This document shows positions 1 through 5,355 of a DNA stretch of 5,355 bases, one piece after another; the first letter of the stretch is position 1, and each line of letters starts with the position of its first letter. Under the pieces are notes generated by a model, which was not told the origin of the DNA, did no database searches, and saw nothing but the letters and a program-made list of their open reading frames with translations. A program made the translations under genes and the position numbers. Where the stretch lies: assembly GCA_007123625.1 (NCBI GenBank), contig SKKS01000037.1, forward strand, positions 1 to 5,355. Direction: 5' to 3'. This DNA is from Paracoccaceae bacterium (GTDB lineage Bacteria; Pseudomonadota; Alphaproteobacteria; Rhodobacterales; Rhodobacteraceae).

Positions 1-1356
1 CCGCGCGCGGATCGCATCGCTGATGCGGGCGCGGATGCGGTCTTCGCCAGGGACTGCTGCGGCCAGCGCCTGCGCGGTCAACACCGGCTCGACCAGTTCG
101 GGCGCGGGCACCGGGGGTGCGGCCTCGGGGCGCATGCTCAGCTTCTTGAGCCGCGCCAGCAGGCCCGGGCGATCCCCGTCCGCGTTGTCATGAACATCGG
201 GCGCCGGAGCGGGCGCCGCGCGCCGCGCGACTGGCGGTGTCGCATGCAAGCTGTCATCCCCGTAGCCGTGCCCGGCGTTCGCATAAGGTGACGTGTCATC
301 CGCATACCCGTGGGCGTCATACCCATCGGCGTCATCCGGATACGCATGCGGATCGTCTACATACGCCAGCGCCGCAGCGTGGCGTGGTGCGCCATCCCGT
401 GGGACGACCGAAGGCGCGCGCGGGGCGGCAACGCCCGCCCGCACGATGGGCGGCGCCTGGCGGCGTCCTTCGGCATGCAAGCGCGGCGTCGGCCGTGGAT
501 CAGCCCGCAGCCCGCGCGGCGCAGGGTCTTCGTCCTCGAACACATGGTCGTCGGCGTCCTGCACATGCCAGCCCACAGGTACCGGAGCCGTTTTCGCGTA
601 TCCTGCTCGCGACAGCGCCGGAGACGGCGCAGGCGCCACTGGTTTGCGCACCGCCCGTGCTGCCAATCCGCTGGCCGCCGAAGCGCCCGCCTTCGCGCCA
701 CCCCGGGCCATCAGGCGCAGTGCCTCGACCGCCCCGGCATAGGCCAGCACCAGCCCCAGCAGCAGAAAACGCCCGATCGCCAGCAACTCGCGCTGCACGA
801 AACCCAGCACGAAACCCCACGCAGCAATCGTTCCCAGGAACAACATAACCGCAAGTGCGTTGACCGCCGTCGCCGGTGCCATCGGCAGCGCGGCCACCAA
901 GGCGCCCAGAATAGTGTCGCCGAACACGCCGCCCATGCCGAACAGATGCCCCCAGCCCGCCGCCGGAACCAGTGTCGCCGCCCAGACCGAACTCAGCGCC
1001 ACCACAATCGGCAGAAAGATCACGCGCCCGATGAACATCTCGCTGCCCCGGTGCAGCACGAAGCGCAGGCCCCAGCCCGCGAACCCCAACGCCAGACCCC
1101 AGGCCCCCAGCCCCGCAATGATCATCAAGGGTGATGCCACCGTCGCCCCCAGCCGGCCCAGCGCATTGGACACCGGCGCGTCCGACGCCGCCATCCAGCC
1201 CGGATCGTCAGGCGAATAGCTGCCAAGGATCAGCGCGAAAACCAGCCCGACACCGATCAGCGCCAGCCCCAGCATTTCCTTGCCGCGCTGTCGCAAAACC
1301 TCGTGGAGCGCATTGTCCAGAAGCGGTTCACGTCGCCGGGCGTTCCAGGATGCCAT
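1..1356 (-). CDS. ftsK: DNA translocase FtsK, N-terminal part (runs off left edge)
   Basis: FtsK is anchored at the division septum and pumps chromosomal DNA so that sister chromosomes are cleared and their dimers resolved. The frame stays open for 452 codons from ATG 1356 to base 1, so this is the N-terminal half only; the Walker ATPase motor and gamma domain lie outside the window. Residues 1-27 are a charged cytoplasmic start. Hydrophobic segments follow at about 28-47, 75-97, 109-131, 146-187 and 190-212, matching the FtsK 4TM domain. The motif SYSPDDPGW at 46-54, just after the first helix, is the family hallmark. From about 217 a Pro/Ala-rich linker begins, with a Tyr/His/Asp repeat patch at 332-369 and a basic LLARLKKL stretch after it. 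The last visible residues (EDRIRARISDAIRAR) look like the entry to the alpha domain. The ATG is preceded by GAGG at 6 bases and lies 13 bases after the dapC stop, so the two are probably co-transcribed. The family call is firm. Confidence 0.93.
   Translation of the reverse strand, partial: MASWNARRREPLLDNALHEVLRQRGKEMLGLALIGVGLVFALILGSYSPDDPGWMAASDAPVSNALGRLGATVASPLMIIAGLGAWGLALGFAGWGLRFVLHRGSEMFIGRVIFLPIVVALSSVWAATLVPAAGWGHLFGMGGVFGDTILGALVAALPMAPATAVNALAVMLFLGTIAAWGFVLGFVQRELLAIGRFLLLGLVLAYAGAVEALRLMARGGAKAGASAASGLAARAVRKPVAPAPSPALSRAGYAKTAPVPVGWHVQDADDHVFEDEDPAPRGLRADPRPTPRLHAEGRRQAPPIVRAGVAAPRAPSVVPRDGAPRHAAALAYVDDPHAYPDDADGYDAHGYADDTSPYANAGHGYGDDSLHATPPVARRAAPAPAPDVHDNADGDRPGLLARLKKLSMRPEAAPPVPAPELVEPVLTAQALAAAVPGEDRIRARISDAIRAR
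250..363 (-). repeat. Tyr/His/Asp-rich degenerate repeat in the FtsK linker
   Basis: This is a low-complexity coding stretch, FtsK residues 332-369. Tyrosines fall at 332, 339, 346, 351, 358 and 365, giving spacings of 7, 7, 5, 7 and 7. Most are followed within a few residues by Asp-Asp or Asp-Ala, and often preceded by His-Gly or His-Ala. The DNA shows matching short repeats (GGGTATG, GCGGATGAC and variants), which suggests expansion by slippage. FtsK linkers are known to vary in length and composition between species; the tyrosine periodicity is what can be seen here. No function is claimed. Confidence 0.6.
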
Positions 1357-1362
1357 CTTCTA

Positions 1363-1371
1363 CCTCGCCTC
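1363..1371 (-). promoter_or_regulatory. ftsK ribosome binding site next to the dapC stop
   Basis: On the minus strand two GAGG tetramers sit between the genes. The first overlaps the dapC stop codon (TGAGG, 1372-1368). The second, at 1366-1363, is 6 bases before ATG 1356 and is the likely Shine-Dalgarno site. It fixes the ftsK start and implies that ribosomes ending dapC finish right at the ftsK initiation site, which allows translational coupling. Confidence 0.7.
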
Positions 1372-2548
1372 ACGCATAAAGACAGTCGCGCAGCCGGGTC
1401 AGGCCGTCGCGGAATTCGGTCGCACCGGCCACCATGGCGGCGCGGATGAACCCGTGCCCGGGGTTGCCGTACTCGGTGTCGCGGCTCAGATAGGCGCCGG
1501 GCAGCGCCCGCACGCCGGTTTCGCGCCACAGCTTCAGGGTCGCCGCTTCGCCATCCGCGACCGGCAGCCACAGAAAGAACCCTGCTGCAGGCCCGCTATA
1601 GCCCGGCACACCGGCCAGAACCTCGTCGGCGATGCGGTACTTTTCTTGATAAAGCGCGCGGTTTTCGGCCACATGCGCCTCGTCGGCCCAGACCGCGGCT
1701 GCCACGGCCTGCAACGGCTCGGGAAGCGGTGCCCCGGCATAGGCGCGCAGCTGGCGCAGGCGGCGGATGCTTTCCGGCCCCCCCGCAACAAAGCCCGACC
1801 GCAACCCCGGCAGGTTCGACCGCTTCGACAGCGAATGCACCACCAGCACGCGCTCAGGGTCGGCACCGGTTTGCACCGCGACCTCCAGCAGGCCGGGGGG
1901 CGGCGCATCGCGCCAGATTTCGGAATAGCATTCATCGGCGACGATTCGGAAATCGTGCTTTTCGGCCAGCGCCAGCAATTCGGCCCAGTACGCACGCGAC
2001 GCCACCGCGCCCTGCGGGTTTGCGGGCGAACAGACATAGGCCAGCGCGACCCGGTCCAGCAGCGCGGGCGGCAGCGCGGCATAATCGGGCAGATGCCCCG
2101 TCGCGGCGGTGGCGGGAATGAACTGCGGCTCGGCACCCACAGCAAGCGCGGCCACGGCATAGACCTGATAAAACGGGTTCGGCGTCAGCACCACCGGGCG
2201 CGCTCCGCGCTTGTCCTCGGGGCAAAGCGCCAGCGCGATGTTGAACAACCCCTCGCGGGTGCCGTTGAGCGCCATGATCCGTTCGGGGCCGACGCGCACG
2301 CCGTACCGCCGCTGCACCCAGTCCGTGATGGCCCCAAGCAACGCGGGCGTGCCCTCGTTCACCGGGTACTTGGCAAAACTGTGCAGATTGGCGGCCAGCA
2401 CCTCGGCCAGGAATTCGGGCATCGGGTGGCGTGGCTCGCCGATGGACATGGGCGTGACCGGGCCGCCCGGTTCATGGGAGTCCAGTAGCGCGCGCAGGCG
2501 CGGGAATGCGTATTCAGGAAGGTTCGAAAACCGCTCCGGATAGATCAT
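1370..2548 (-). CDS. dapC: Class I/II aminotransferase, probable N-succinyldiaminopimelate aminotransferase
   Basis: This 392-residue fold-type I PLP aminotransferase probably converts N-succinyl-2-amino-6-oxopimelate and glutamate to N-succinyl-LL-diaminopimelate and 2-oxoglutarate, in the succinylase branch of lysine and meso-diaminopimelate synthesis in the cytoplasm. Visible motifs are SIGEPRHP (35-42, substrate loop), NGTREGLF (95-102, cofactor phosphate region), CSPANPQG (173-180, with Asn177), DECYSEIW (205-212, with Asp205 for the pyridine nitrogen and Tyr208), HSLSKRSNLPGLRSGF (238-253, with the Schiff-base Lys242 and Arg250) and FIRAAMV (367-373, with Arg369 for the substrate carboxylate). 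The SLSKRSNLPGLRSGF wording and the overall length match the DapC subgroup as I remember it. ATG 2548 is chosen because GAGG lies 5 bases upstream and the product starts like family members. The frame stays open upstream to about 3265, but only as a shadow of the EEP gene. A broader class I aminotransferase role cannot be excluded. It heads a probable two-gene unit with ftsK. Confidence 0.8.
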   Translation of the reverse strand: MIYPERFSNLPEYAFPRLRALLDSHEPGGPVTPMSIGEPRHPMPEFLAEVLAANLHSFAKYPVNEGTPALLGAITDWVQRRYGVRVGPERIMALNGTREGLFNIALALCPEDKRGARPVVLTPNPFYQVYAVAALAVGAEPQFIPATAATGHLPDYAALPPALLDRVALAYVCSPANPQGAVASRAYWAELLALAEKHDFRIVADECYSEIWRDAPPPGLLEVAVQTGADPERVLVVHSLSKRSNLPGLRSGFVAGGPESIRRLRQLRAYAGAPLPEPLQAVAAAVWADEAHVAENRALYQEKYRIADEVLAGVPGYSGPAAGFFLWLPVADGEAATLKLWRETGVRALPGAYLSRDTEYGNPGHGFIRAAMVAGATEFRDGLTRLRDCLYA

Positions 2549-2553
2549 GGCTG

Positions 2554-2581
2554 CCTCATGTGCCGGGGTCGTTTCGCCCCG
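2554..2581 (-). promoter_or_regulatory. dapC leader: Shine-Dalgarno and adjacent small hairpin
   Basis: GAGG at 2557-2554 stands 5 bases before ATG 2548. Just upstream, arms 2564-2568 (plus 2570-2571) and 2575-2581 can pair as a 7-bp GC-rich stem with one bulged base and a 3-base loop. It has no T-tract, so it is not a terminator. It could affect access to the start site, or be chance in GC-rich DNA. Confidence 0.35.
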
Positions 2582-2589
2582 TTTGGGAC

Positions 2590-2619
2590 ACGATACCGTG
2601 CAAAACGCGCGGGGTCCAG
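2590..2619 (-). promoter_or_regulatory. Possible promoter for dapC-ftsK
   Basis: In the 196-base gap between the EEP stop and dapC, the minus strand has TATCGT at 2595-2590 as a possible -10, with CTGGAC at 2619-2614 as a weak -35, 18 bases apart. This would place transcription start near 2583, about 35 bases before the ATG. A weaker alternative lies upstream in the same gap: TTGTGG, 18 bases, CAGAAT. Gap length and the lack of coding support a promoter somewhere here; the exact boxes are uncertain. Confidence 0.25.
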
Positions 2620-2744
2620 AAAAACGCTTGGAATCAGGACATTTGCACCAAAGACCTGTGGCAAGACCCCCGCGCCCCGGGCGTATTCTGTGGCCCTCGA
2701 CGTATTGCCCACAATCTGTTGTGCAGCCCGCCCCGCACGCCACC

Positions 2745-3908
2745 TCAGGGGAGTGCGATATCGACCCAGACCAGGCGGTGCCGCGTGGGTGGGTCGGCGG
2801 GATCGCCCAGCATCGCGTGCTCTGGATCGCCGGGTTCGGGCCAGAAAACGCCCGCATCCAGCACCGGCAGCCCGAGCGAGGGCAACACATAATCCACGCG
2901 CAGGTTGCCGGGCCCGCCCTCGCGGGTCCATTCGGTCGTGTGCAACGCCGGATCGCCGCGGCGCGGGCGATCGCCTGCGACATGTGCGGCCAGGGCCCCG
3001 GCACTGCGTGGCGCGGGGTCCTGCACTGCGGGATGTGCGAGCAGGCGGCGCATTGCATCGTGGATGCCGTCGCCGTCATACGGGTCAAGGTTGGAATCAC
3101 CCATAAGCACGAACGGCTCCTGCGGTGGCGCCATCCCCAACACGCCGTCCAGCAAATACACCCAGAACATGGTTTCGTCGTGGTTACGCAGGCGGTTGCG
3201 CCCTTCCCGTCCGCCGAACACCGGCGGCGAGGCGTACCACCCCAGCACCCGCAACACGCCGCCATCGGGCAGGATCAGCGGCACCTCCCAATGCGCGGTG
3301 GTTGACAGGCGCTGCACGTCGAACACTTGCGCCGAGGGAAAGGGCTGGCCCGCCTGCTGTGGCAGCCGCGCGCCGGGCAGATCGCGCCAAAGGAAGGCAC
3401 TGAAATCGCGCACCTCTGCATGGTCCACGGGCAGGCGCGACATCAGCGCCATGCCCGCGACGCCAGCAAAGGCGCCATATCCCTGCGCGTCGTCGGGGGT
3501 GTTCACCCGCCCGTCGCCGATCATGTCCATCCCGGTCTGCCGGCCGCTGTTGGGCCGCACGGCGAACAGATGCGGCAGGTCGTGGCCCTGTGCGCGCACC
3601 AGATCGGCAAAGGCGTTCAGCGCCACCAGCCCGTGGTCATGGTCGAACTTGGTCAGCAGCAGCACATCGGGCGCGACCGTGGCCACGATCCGCGCCACCG
3701 ACTCGGCAGCAGGATCGCCCCGCAGCAGGTCGCGCAGCAGCAAGCCGGGACCACGGCGCGACAGGTTCACGTTGAACGTGGCCACACGCAGGCTGTCTGC
3801 GGGTTCCTTGGCGTGTGCGGGCGCCACCACCGGAACGGCGGCGACAATCACTGCGAGTGCAAACGCCCGAAGCCCGCTGCCCGCCCCGCGCCGGAACCGT
3901 CCGTTCAG
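2745..3908 (-). CDS. Secreted endonuclease/exonuclease/phosphatase (EEP) family protein
   Basis: This is an EEP-fold hydrolase relative (the DNase I / exonuclease III / inositol phosphatase superfamily); substrate unknown. Numbering assumes a start at 3908 (387 residues). Residues 1-33 look like a Sec signal peptide: a basic start (RFRR), a hydrophobic core about 13-28, and a cleavage site APAHA|KE after 33. The protein should therefore act in the periplasm or outside. Catalytic-core motifs are RVATFNVN (41-48), MGDSNLD (269-275, with Asp271 and Asn273), RVDYVLPS (with Asp339) and TRHRLVW (with His377). The region PPVFGGREGRNRLRNHDE (228-245) is typical of a bacterial secreted EEP subgroup. 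The expected metal-binding Glu after the second strand is Lys87 here (LLTKFDHD). No ATG, GTG or TTG gives a complete signal peptide: the options are CTG 3908 overlapping the upstream stop, ATG 4043 deep inside the upstream gene, or GTG 3851, which cuts into the signal peptide. The start is therefore tentative; the family call and the stop are firm. Confidence 0.82.
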   Translation of the reverse strand: MNGRFRRGAGSGLRAFALAVIVAAVPVVAPAHAKEPADSLRVATFNVNLSRRGPGLLLRDLLRGDPAAESVARIVATVAPDVLLLTKFDHDHGLVALNAFADLVRAQGHDLPHLFAVRPNSGRQTGMDMIGDGRVNTPDDAQGYGAFAGVAGMALMSRLPVDHAEVRDFSAFLWRDLPGARLPQQAGQPFPSAQVFDVQRLSTTAHWEVPLILPDGGVLRVLGWYASPPVFGGREGRNRLRNHDETMFWVYLLDGVLGMAPPQEPFVLMGDSNLDPYDGDGIHDAMRRLLAHPAVQDPAPRSAGALAAHVAGDRPRRGDPALHTTEWTREGGPGNLRVDYVLPSLGLPVLDAGVFWPEPGDPEHAMLGDPADPPTRHRLVWVDIALP

Positions 3909-4753
3909 GAATAGACCGAGCTTTGCGGGCGCGGGATTGCCTCTTCGCTTTCGGCGACCTGGCGGCGCTTCTCGCGGATCAGGCGCGCGACCTGCTGCAT
4001 CGCGATGCCCCGCATGACCAGGTTCACCGGAACAAAGGCCCAAAGTGCAATCCCCCAGACAAAGGCAAGCGGCGATTCCAGAGTGACCGGCTGGATCAGC
4101 AGCGTCGACAGCCGCAGGAACACCGGCAGCAAGAATGGCAGCACAATCCCTAACGCAATGTTAACCAGCGCGTCACGCTCCAGCCGCTGCACCACATCCT
4201 GCCCGGCCGTGGGGTCGAAAGTGGGCAGGTTGATCCACACATTGAAGGCATTGCGCCGTCCGGGCCAATAGCCGACGACAATGGCCAGCAGAAACGCCGA
4301 AATGCTGAGCGCGGCCATGACAAGCGCCAGCGCGGCCCCCGCACGCACCGCCAAAAGGTGCCCGTCGGCAAGGCCGGGTGGCAGAGACTGCACCAGCATC
4401 CGCACCGGGCTATAGGCAAAATCCAGTCCCTGTCCCAGCGTCATGGCAAACGCATTCAGTGTCACCCCGAAACGTGTGGGCATCAGGTCCACACGCGCGA
4501 TGATCGTCAGCATCAGCACCAGGAAGAACAGCAGGATGTAGCGCAACCGATTGTAGGGATGTGCATCGCGGAATTCGATCAGTCCGGGACAGCTTGCCGT
4601 GTATTCCGCCAGAACCACGGCACCGGCTACCAGCGCCAGCAAGGTCACGATCTGCGCCGTGTCCCCCGAAACATCTGGCAGCATCAGCGCCGGAAGCGCC
4701 ACCAGAACGGCGACCAGAAACGCCCGGAAGATCGCGCCCGAAAGCTGCGTCAT
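3905..4753 (-). CDS. Uncharacterised multi-pass inner-membrane protein
   Basis: I do not recognise a named family for this 282-residue protein. Hydrophobic helices are predicted by eye at about 8-26, 33-53, 70-89, 133-162, 195-215 and 228-250. A short basic C-terminal tail (RLIREKRRQVAESEE) follows and probably lies in the cytoplasm. Polar loops include CPGLIEFRDAHPYNRLRY (55-72) and the segment 163-194 (GRRNAFNVWINLPTFDP and following), between helices 4 and 5; the latter is rich in aromatic and Asn residues and is the likeliest functional loop. No transporter signature, ATPase motif or catalytic motif is visible. ATG 4753 is chosen because the hydrophobic N terminus starts right after it; GCAGG lies just upstream, but the spacing to the ATG is short. 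The frame is open further upstream to ATG 4909, but that extension is arginine-rich and unlike a protein start. The stop overlaps the presumed start of the EEP gene, so the two are likely co-expressed. Confidence 0.82.
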   Translation of the reverse strand: MTQLSGAIFRAFLVAVLVALPALMLPDVSGDTAQIVTLLALVAGAVVLAEYTASCPGLIEFRDAHPYNRLRYILLFFLVLMLTIIARVDLMPTRFGVTLNAFAMTLGQGLDFAYSPVRMLVQSLPPGLADGHLLAVRAGAALALVMAALSISAFLLAIVVGYWPGRRNAFNVWINLPTFDPTAGQDVVQRLERDALVNIALGIVLPFLLPVFLRLSTLLIQPVTLESPLAFVWGIALWAFVPVNLVMRGIAMQQVARLIREKRRQVAESEEAIPRPQSSVYS

Positions 4754-4786
4754 GAACCTGCTGCCACCTCTGCCGGGCGCCGTTTT

Positions 4787-4806
4787 CCGGTTCTTGTGAC
4801 CGGTTC
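4787..4806. repeat. Seven-base direct repeat in the leader of the membrane-protein gene
   Basis: The heptamer CCGGTTC occurs at 4787-4793 and again at 4800-4806 with a 6-base spacer, a 13-base period. The same stretch also contains an inverted pair CCGGT (4787-4791) and ACCGG (4799-4803). It lies 34-53 bases upstream of ATG 4753. It could be an operator or an RNA hairpin in the leader, or chance. Confidence 0.35.
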
Positions 4807-4821
4807 GGACCCTGACCAAAT

Positions 4822-4834
4822 GCCGTGAAACGGC
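4822..4834. repeat. Small perfect hairpin in the leader of the membrane-protein gene
   Basis: GCCGT at 4822-4826 and ACGGC at 4830-4834 form a 5-bp perfect stem with a 3-base loop. There is no T-tract on either side, so it is not a terminator. It sits between the CCGGTTC direct repeat and the longer inverted repeat. Confidence 0.3.
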
Positions 4835-4853
4835 CTGCCTTATTGTTGCCACA

Positions 4854-4919
4854 AAATTGCCCACTTTCCGCCACCCCAGCAATACCCAAAGAAAGCATGA
4901 CGGCGACATTGGGCAATTT
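4854..4919. repeat. Ten-base perfect inverted repeat between leuD and the membrane-protein gene
   Basis: AAATTGCCCA at 4854-4863 is the exact reverse complement of TGGGCAATTT at 4910-4919, with 46 bases between the arms. The arms are AT-richer than their surroundings. The element lies downstream of the leuD terminator and upstream of the membrane-protein gene, where its promoter should be. It fits a pair of operator half-regions or a long-loop RNA stem. On the minus strand TTGCTG followed after 17 bases by CAATTT could form a weak promoter whose -10 falls in the repeat arm. Confidence 0.4.
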
Positions 4920-4957
4920 GGAGGTCCGAGTGTCGCGAAGTTGCATCAATAATGTGG

Positions 4958-4988
4958 AAAAAAAGAGGCACCCCAAACCGGGGCGCCC
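4958..4988 (-). terminator. Rho-independent terminator of leuD
   Basis: On the minus strand, starting 23 bases after the leuD stop, GGGCGCCCC (4988-4980) pairs with GGGGTGCCT (4974-4966). This makes a 9-bp stem with two G-U pairs around a 5-base loop, followed by one base and then seven T (4964-4958). This is a textbook intrinsic terminator. It separates leucine synthesis from the membrane-protein/EEP unit. Confidence 0.92.
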
Positions 4989-5011
4989 TACATCTTGTGT
5001 TTTTCCGCCCG

Positions 5012-5355
5012 TCAGACCCAAGGACGGATTTGCTGAGCCTGTGCCTCGAATGCATCAATTGAAGATACTTTTTCCAGCGTCAGCCCGATGTCGTCCAGTC
5101 CGTTGAGCAGGCAGTGCTTCTTGAACTGGTCCACCTCGAATCGGAACACCTGTCCGTCGGCACTGGTGACGGATTGATCCTCCAGATCCACGCTGATTCG
5201 CGCGTTCTCGCCCTTGCGGGCGTCCTCCATCAGCACGTCCACCTGCTCCTGCGGCAGCACCACCGGCAGGATGCCGTTCTTGAAGCAGTTGTTGTAGAAG
5301 ATATCGGCGAAACTGGTCGAGATCACGCAGCGGATGCCGAAATCCAGCAGCGCCC
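5012..5355 (-). CDS. leuD: 3-isopropylmalate dehydratase small subunit, C-terminal part (runs off right edge)
   Basis: LeuD pairs with the iron-sulfur subunit LeuC to isomerise 2-isopropylmalate to 3-isopropylmalate, the second committed step of leucine synthesis in the cytoplasm. The last 113 residues are present, of about 200 in the whole family; the start lies beyond the right edge. The window opens with ALLDFGIRCVISTSFADIF, followed by YNNCFKNGILPV, the conserved swivel-domain segment of LeuD (compare ADIFYNN in the Escherichia coli protein). The C terminus has the diagnostic DQFKKHCLLNGLDDIGLTLE and ends with IRPWV and a TGA stop. A strong terminator follows directly, so this is the last gene of its transcript. 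Nothing in the visible part looks damaged. Confidence 0.96.
   Translation of the reverse strand, partial: ALLDFGIRCVISTSFADIFYNNCFKNGILPVVLPQEQVDVLMEDARKGENARISVDLEDQSVTSADGQVFRFEVDQFKKHCLLNGLDDIGLTLEKVSSIDAFEAQAQQIRPWV

Noticed and set aside
310..1134. Plus-strand open frame of about 270 codons opposite ftsK
   Set aside because: The translation is dominated by Arg, Gln, His and Pro with no motif, and it is antisense to the FtsK membrane domain and linker.
1280..2488. Long plus-strand open frame of about 400 codons opposite dapC
   Set aside because: It lies antisense to a fully supported aminotransferase with all catalytic motifs, and its product is rich in Arg, Gly, Gln and His with no recognisable domain. 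It is a typical shadow frame in GC-rich DNA.
2606..2674. Inverted GC-rich arms (GACCCCCGCG against CGCGCGGGGTC) as a terminator in the EEP-dapC gap
   Set aside because: The loop is about 48 bases, the pairing is imperfect and no T-tract follows on the minus strand.
2711..2730. Small hairpin (CACAA/TTGTG, 4-base loop) just after the EEP stop
   Set aside because: The stem is only 5 bp and no run of T follows, so it does not qualify as an intrinsic terminator.
2549..3265. Upstream extension of the dapC reading frame
   Set aside because: It is open by chance beneath the EEP gene. The added residues show no domain, and ATG 2548 has a well-placed Shine-Dalgarno site and a normal family N terminus.
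4754..4909. N-terminal extension of the membrane protein to ATG 4909
   Set aside because: The extra 52 residues are arginine-rich and unlike a membrane-protein start. They also span the repeat region that probably holds the promoter.
1..5355. Mobile element, CRISPR array, tRNA/rRNA or defence system
   Set aside because: No terminal inverted repeats with a transposase, no regularly spaced repeats, no cloverleaf or rRNA-like stretch and no defence-type domains were seen. The genes read as core chromosomal functions.

Overview
The window is GC-rich. All five genes that can be supported lie on the minus strand, so transcription runs from the right end to the left. Codon use, gene content and protein wording fit an alphaproteobacterium, most likely in the Rhodobacteraceae (Rhodobacter/Roseobacter relatives). 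That placement rests on recognising the protein families, not on a database search.

Layout in transcription order (right to left): (1) the C-terminal half of leuD, the isopropylmalate isomerase small subunit of leucine synthesis, closed by a clear Rho-independent terminator; (2) a roughly 200-base leader region holding two repeat structures and probably a promoter; (3) an uncharacterised integral membrane protein of about six helices; (4) immediately joined to it, a predicted secreted protein of the endonuclease/exonuclease/phosphatase (EEP) superfamily, with an unclear start codon and a lysine where the metal-binding glutamate is expected; (5) a 196-base intergenic region with a possible promoter; (6) a PLP aminotransferase that closely resembles DapC, N-succinyldiaminopimelate aminotransferase; (7) after only 13 bases, the N-terminal half of ftsK, encoding the membrane anchor and linker of the chromosome translocase, which runs off the left edge.

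There appear to be three transcription units: the end of leuD, the membrane-protein/EEP pair, and dapC-ftsK. The last pair puts an enzyme making diaminopimelate (for lysine and the peptidoglycan cross-link) in one operon with the division-site DNA pump. The membrane-protein/EEP pair is the least understood part. No mobile element, CRISPR array, RNA gene or defence system was seen. The window reads as core chromosome with one poorly characterised gene pair.
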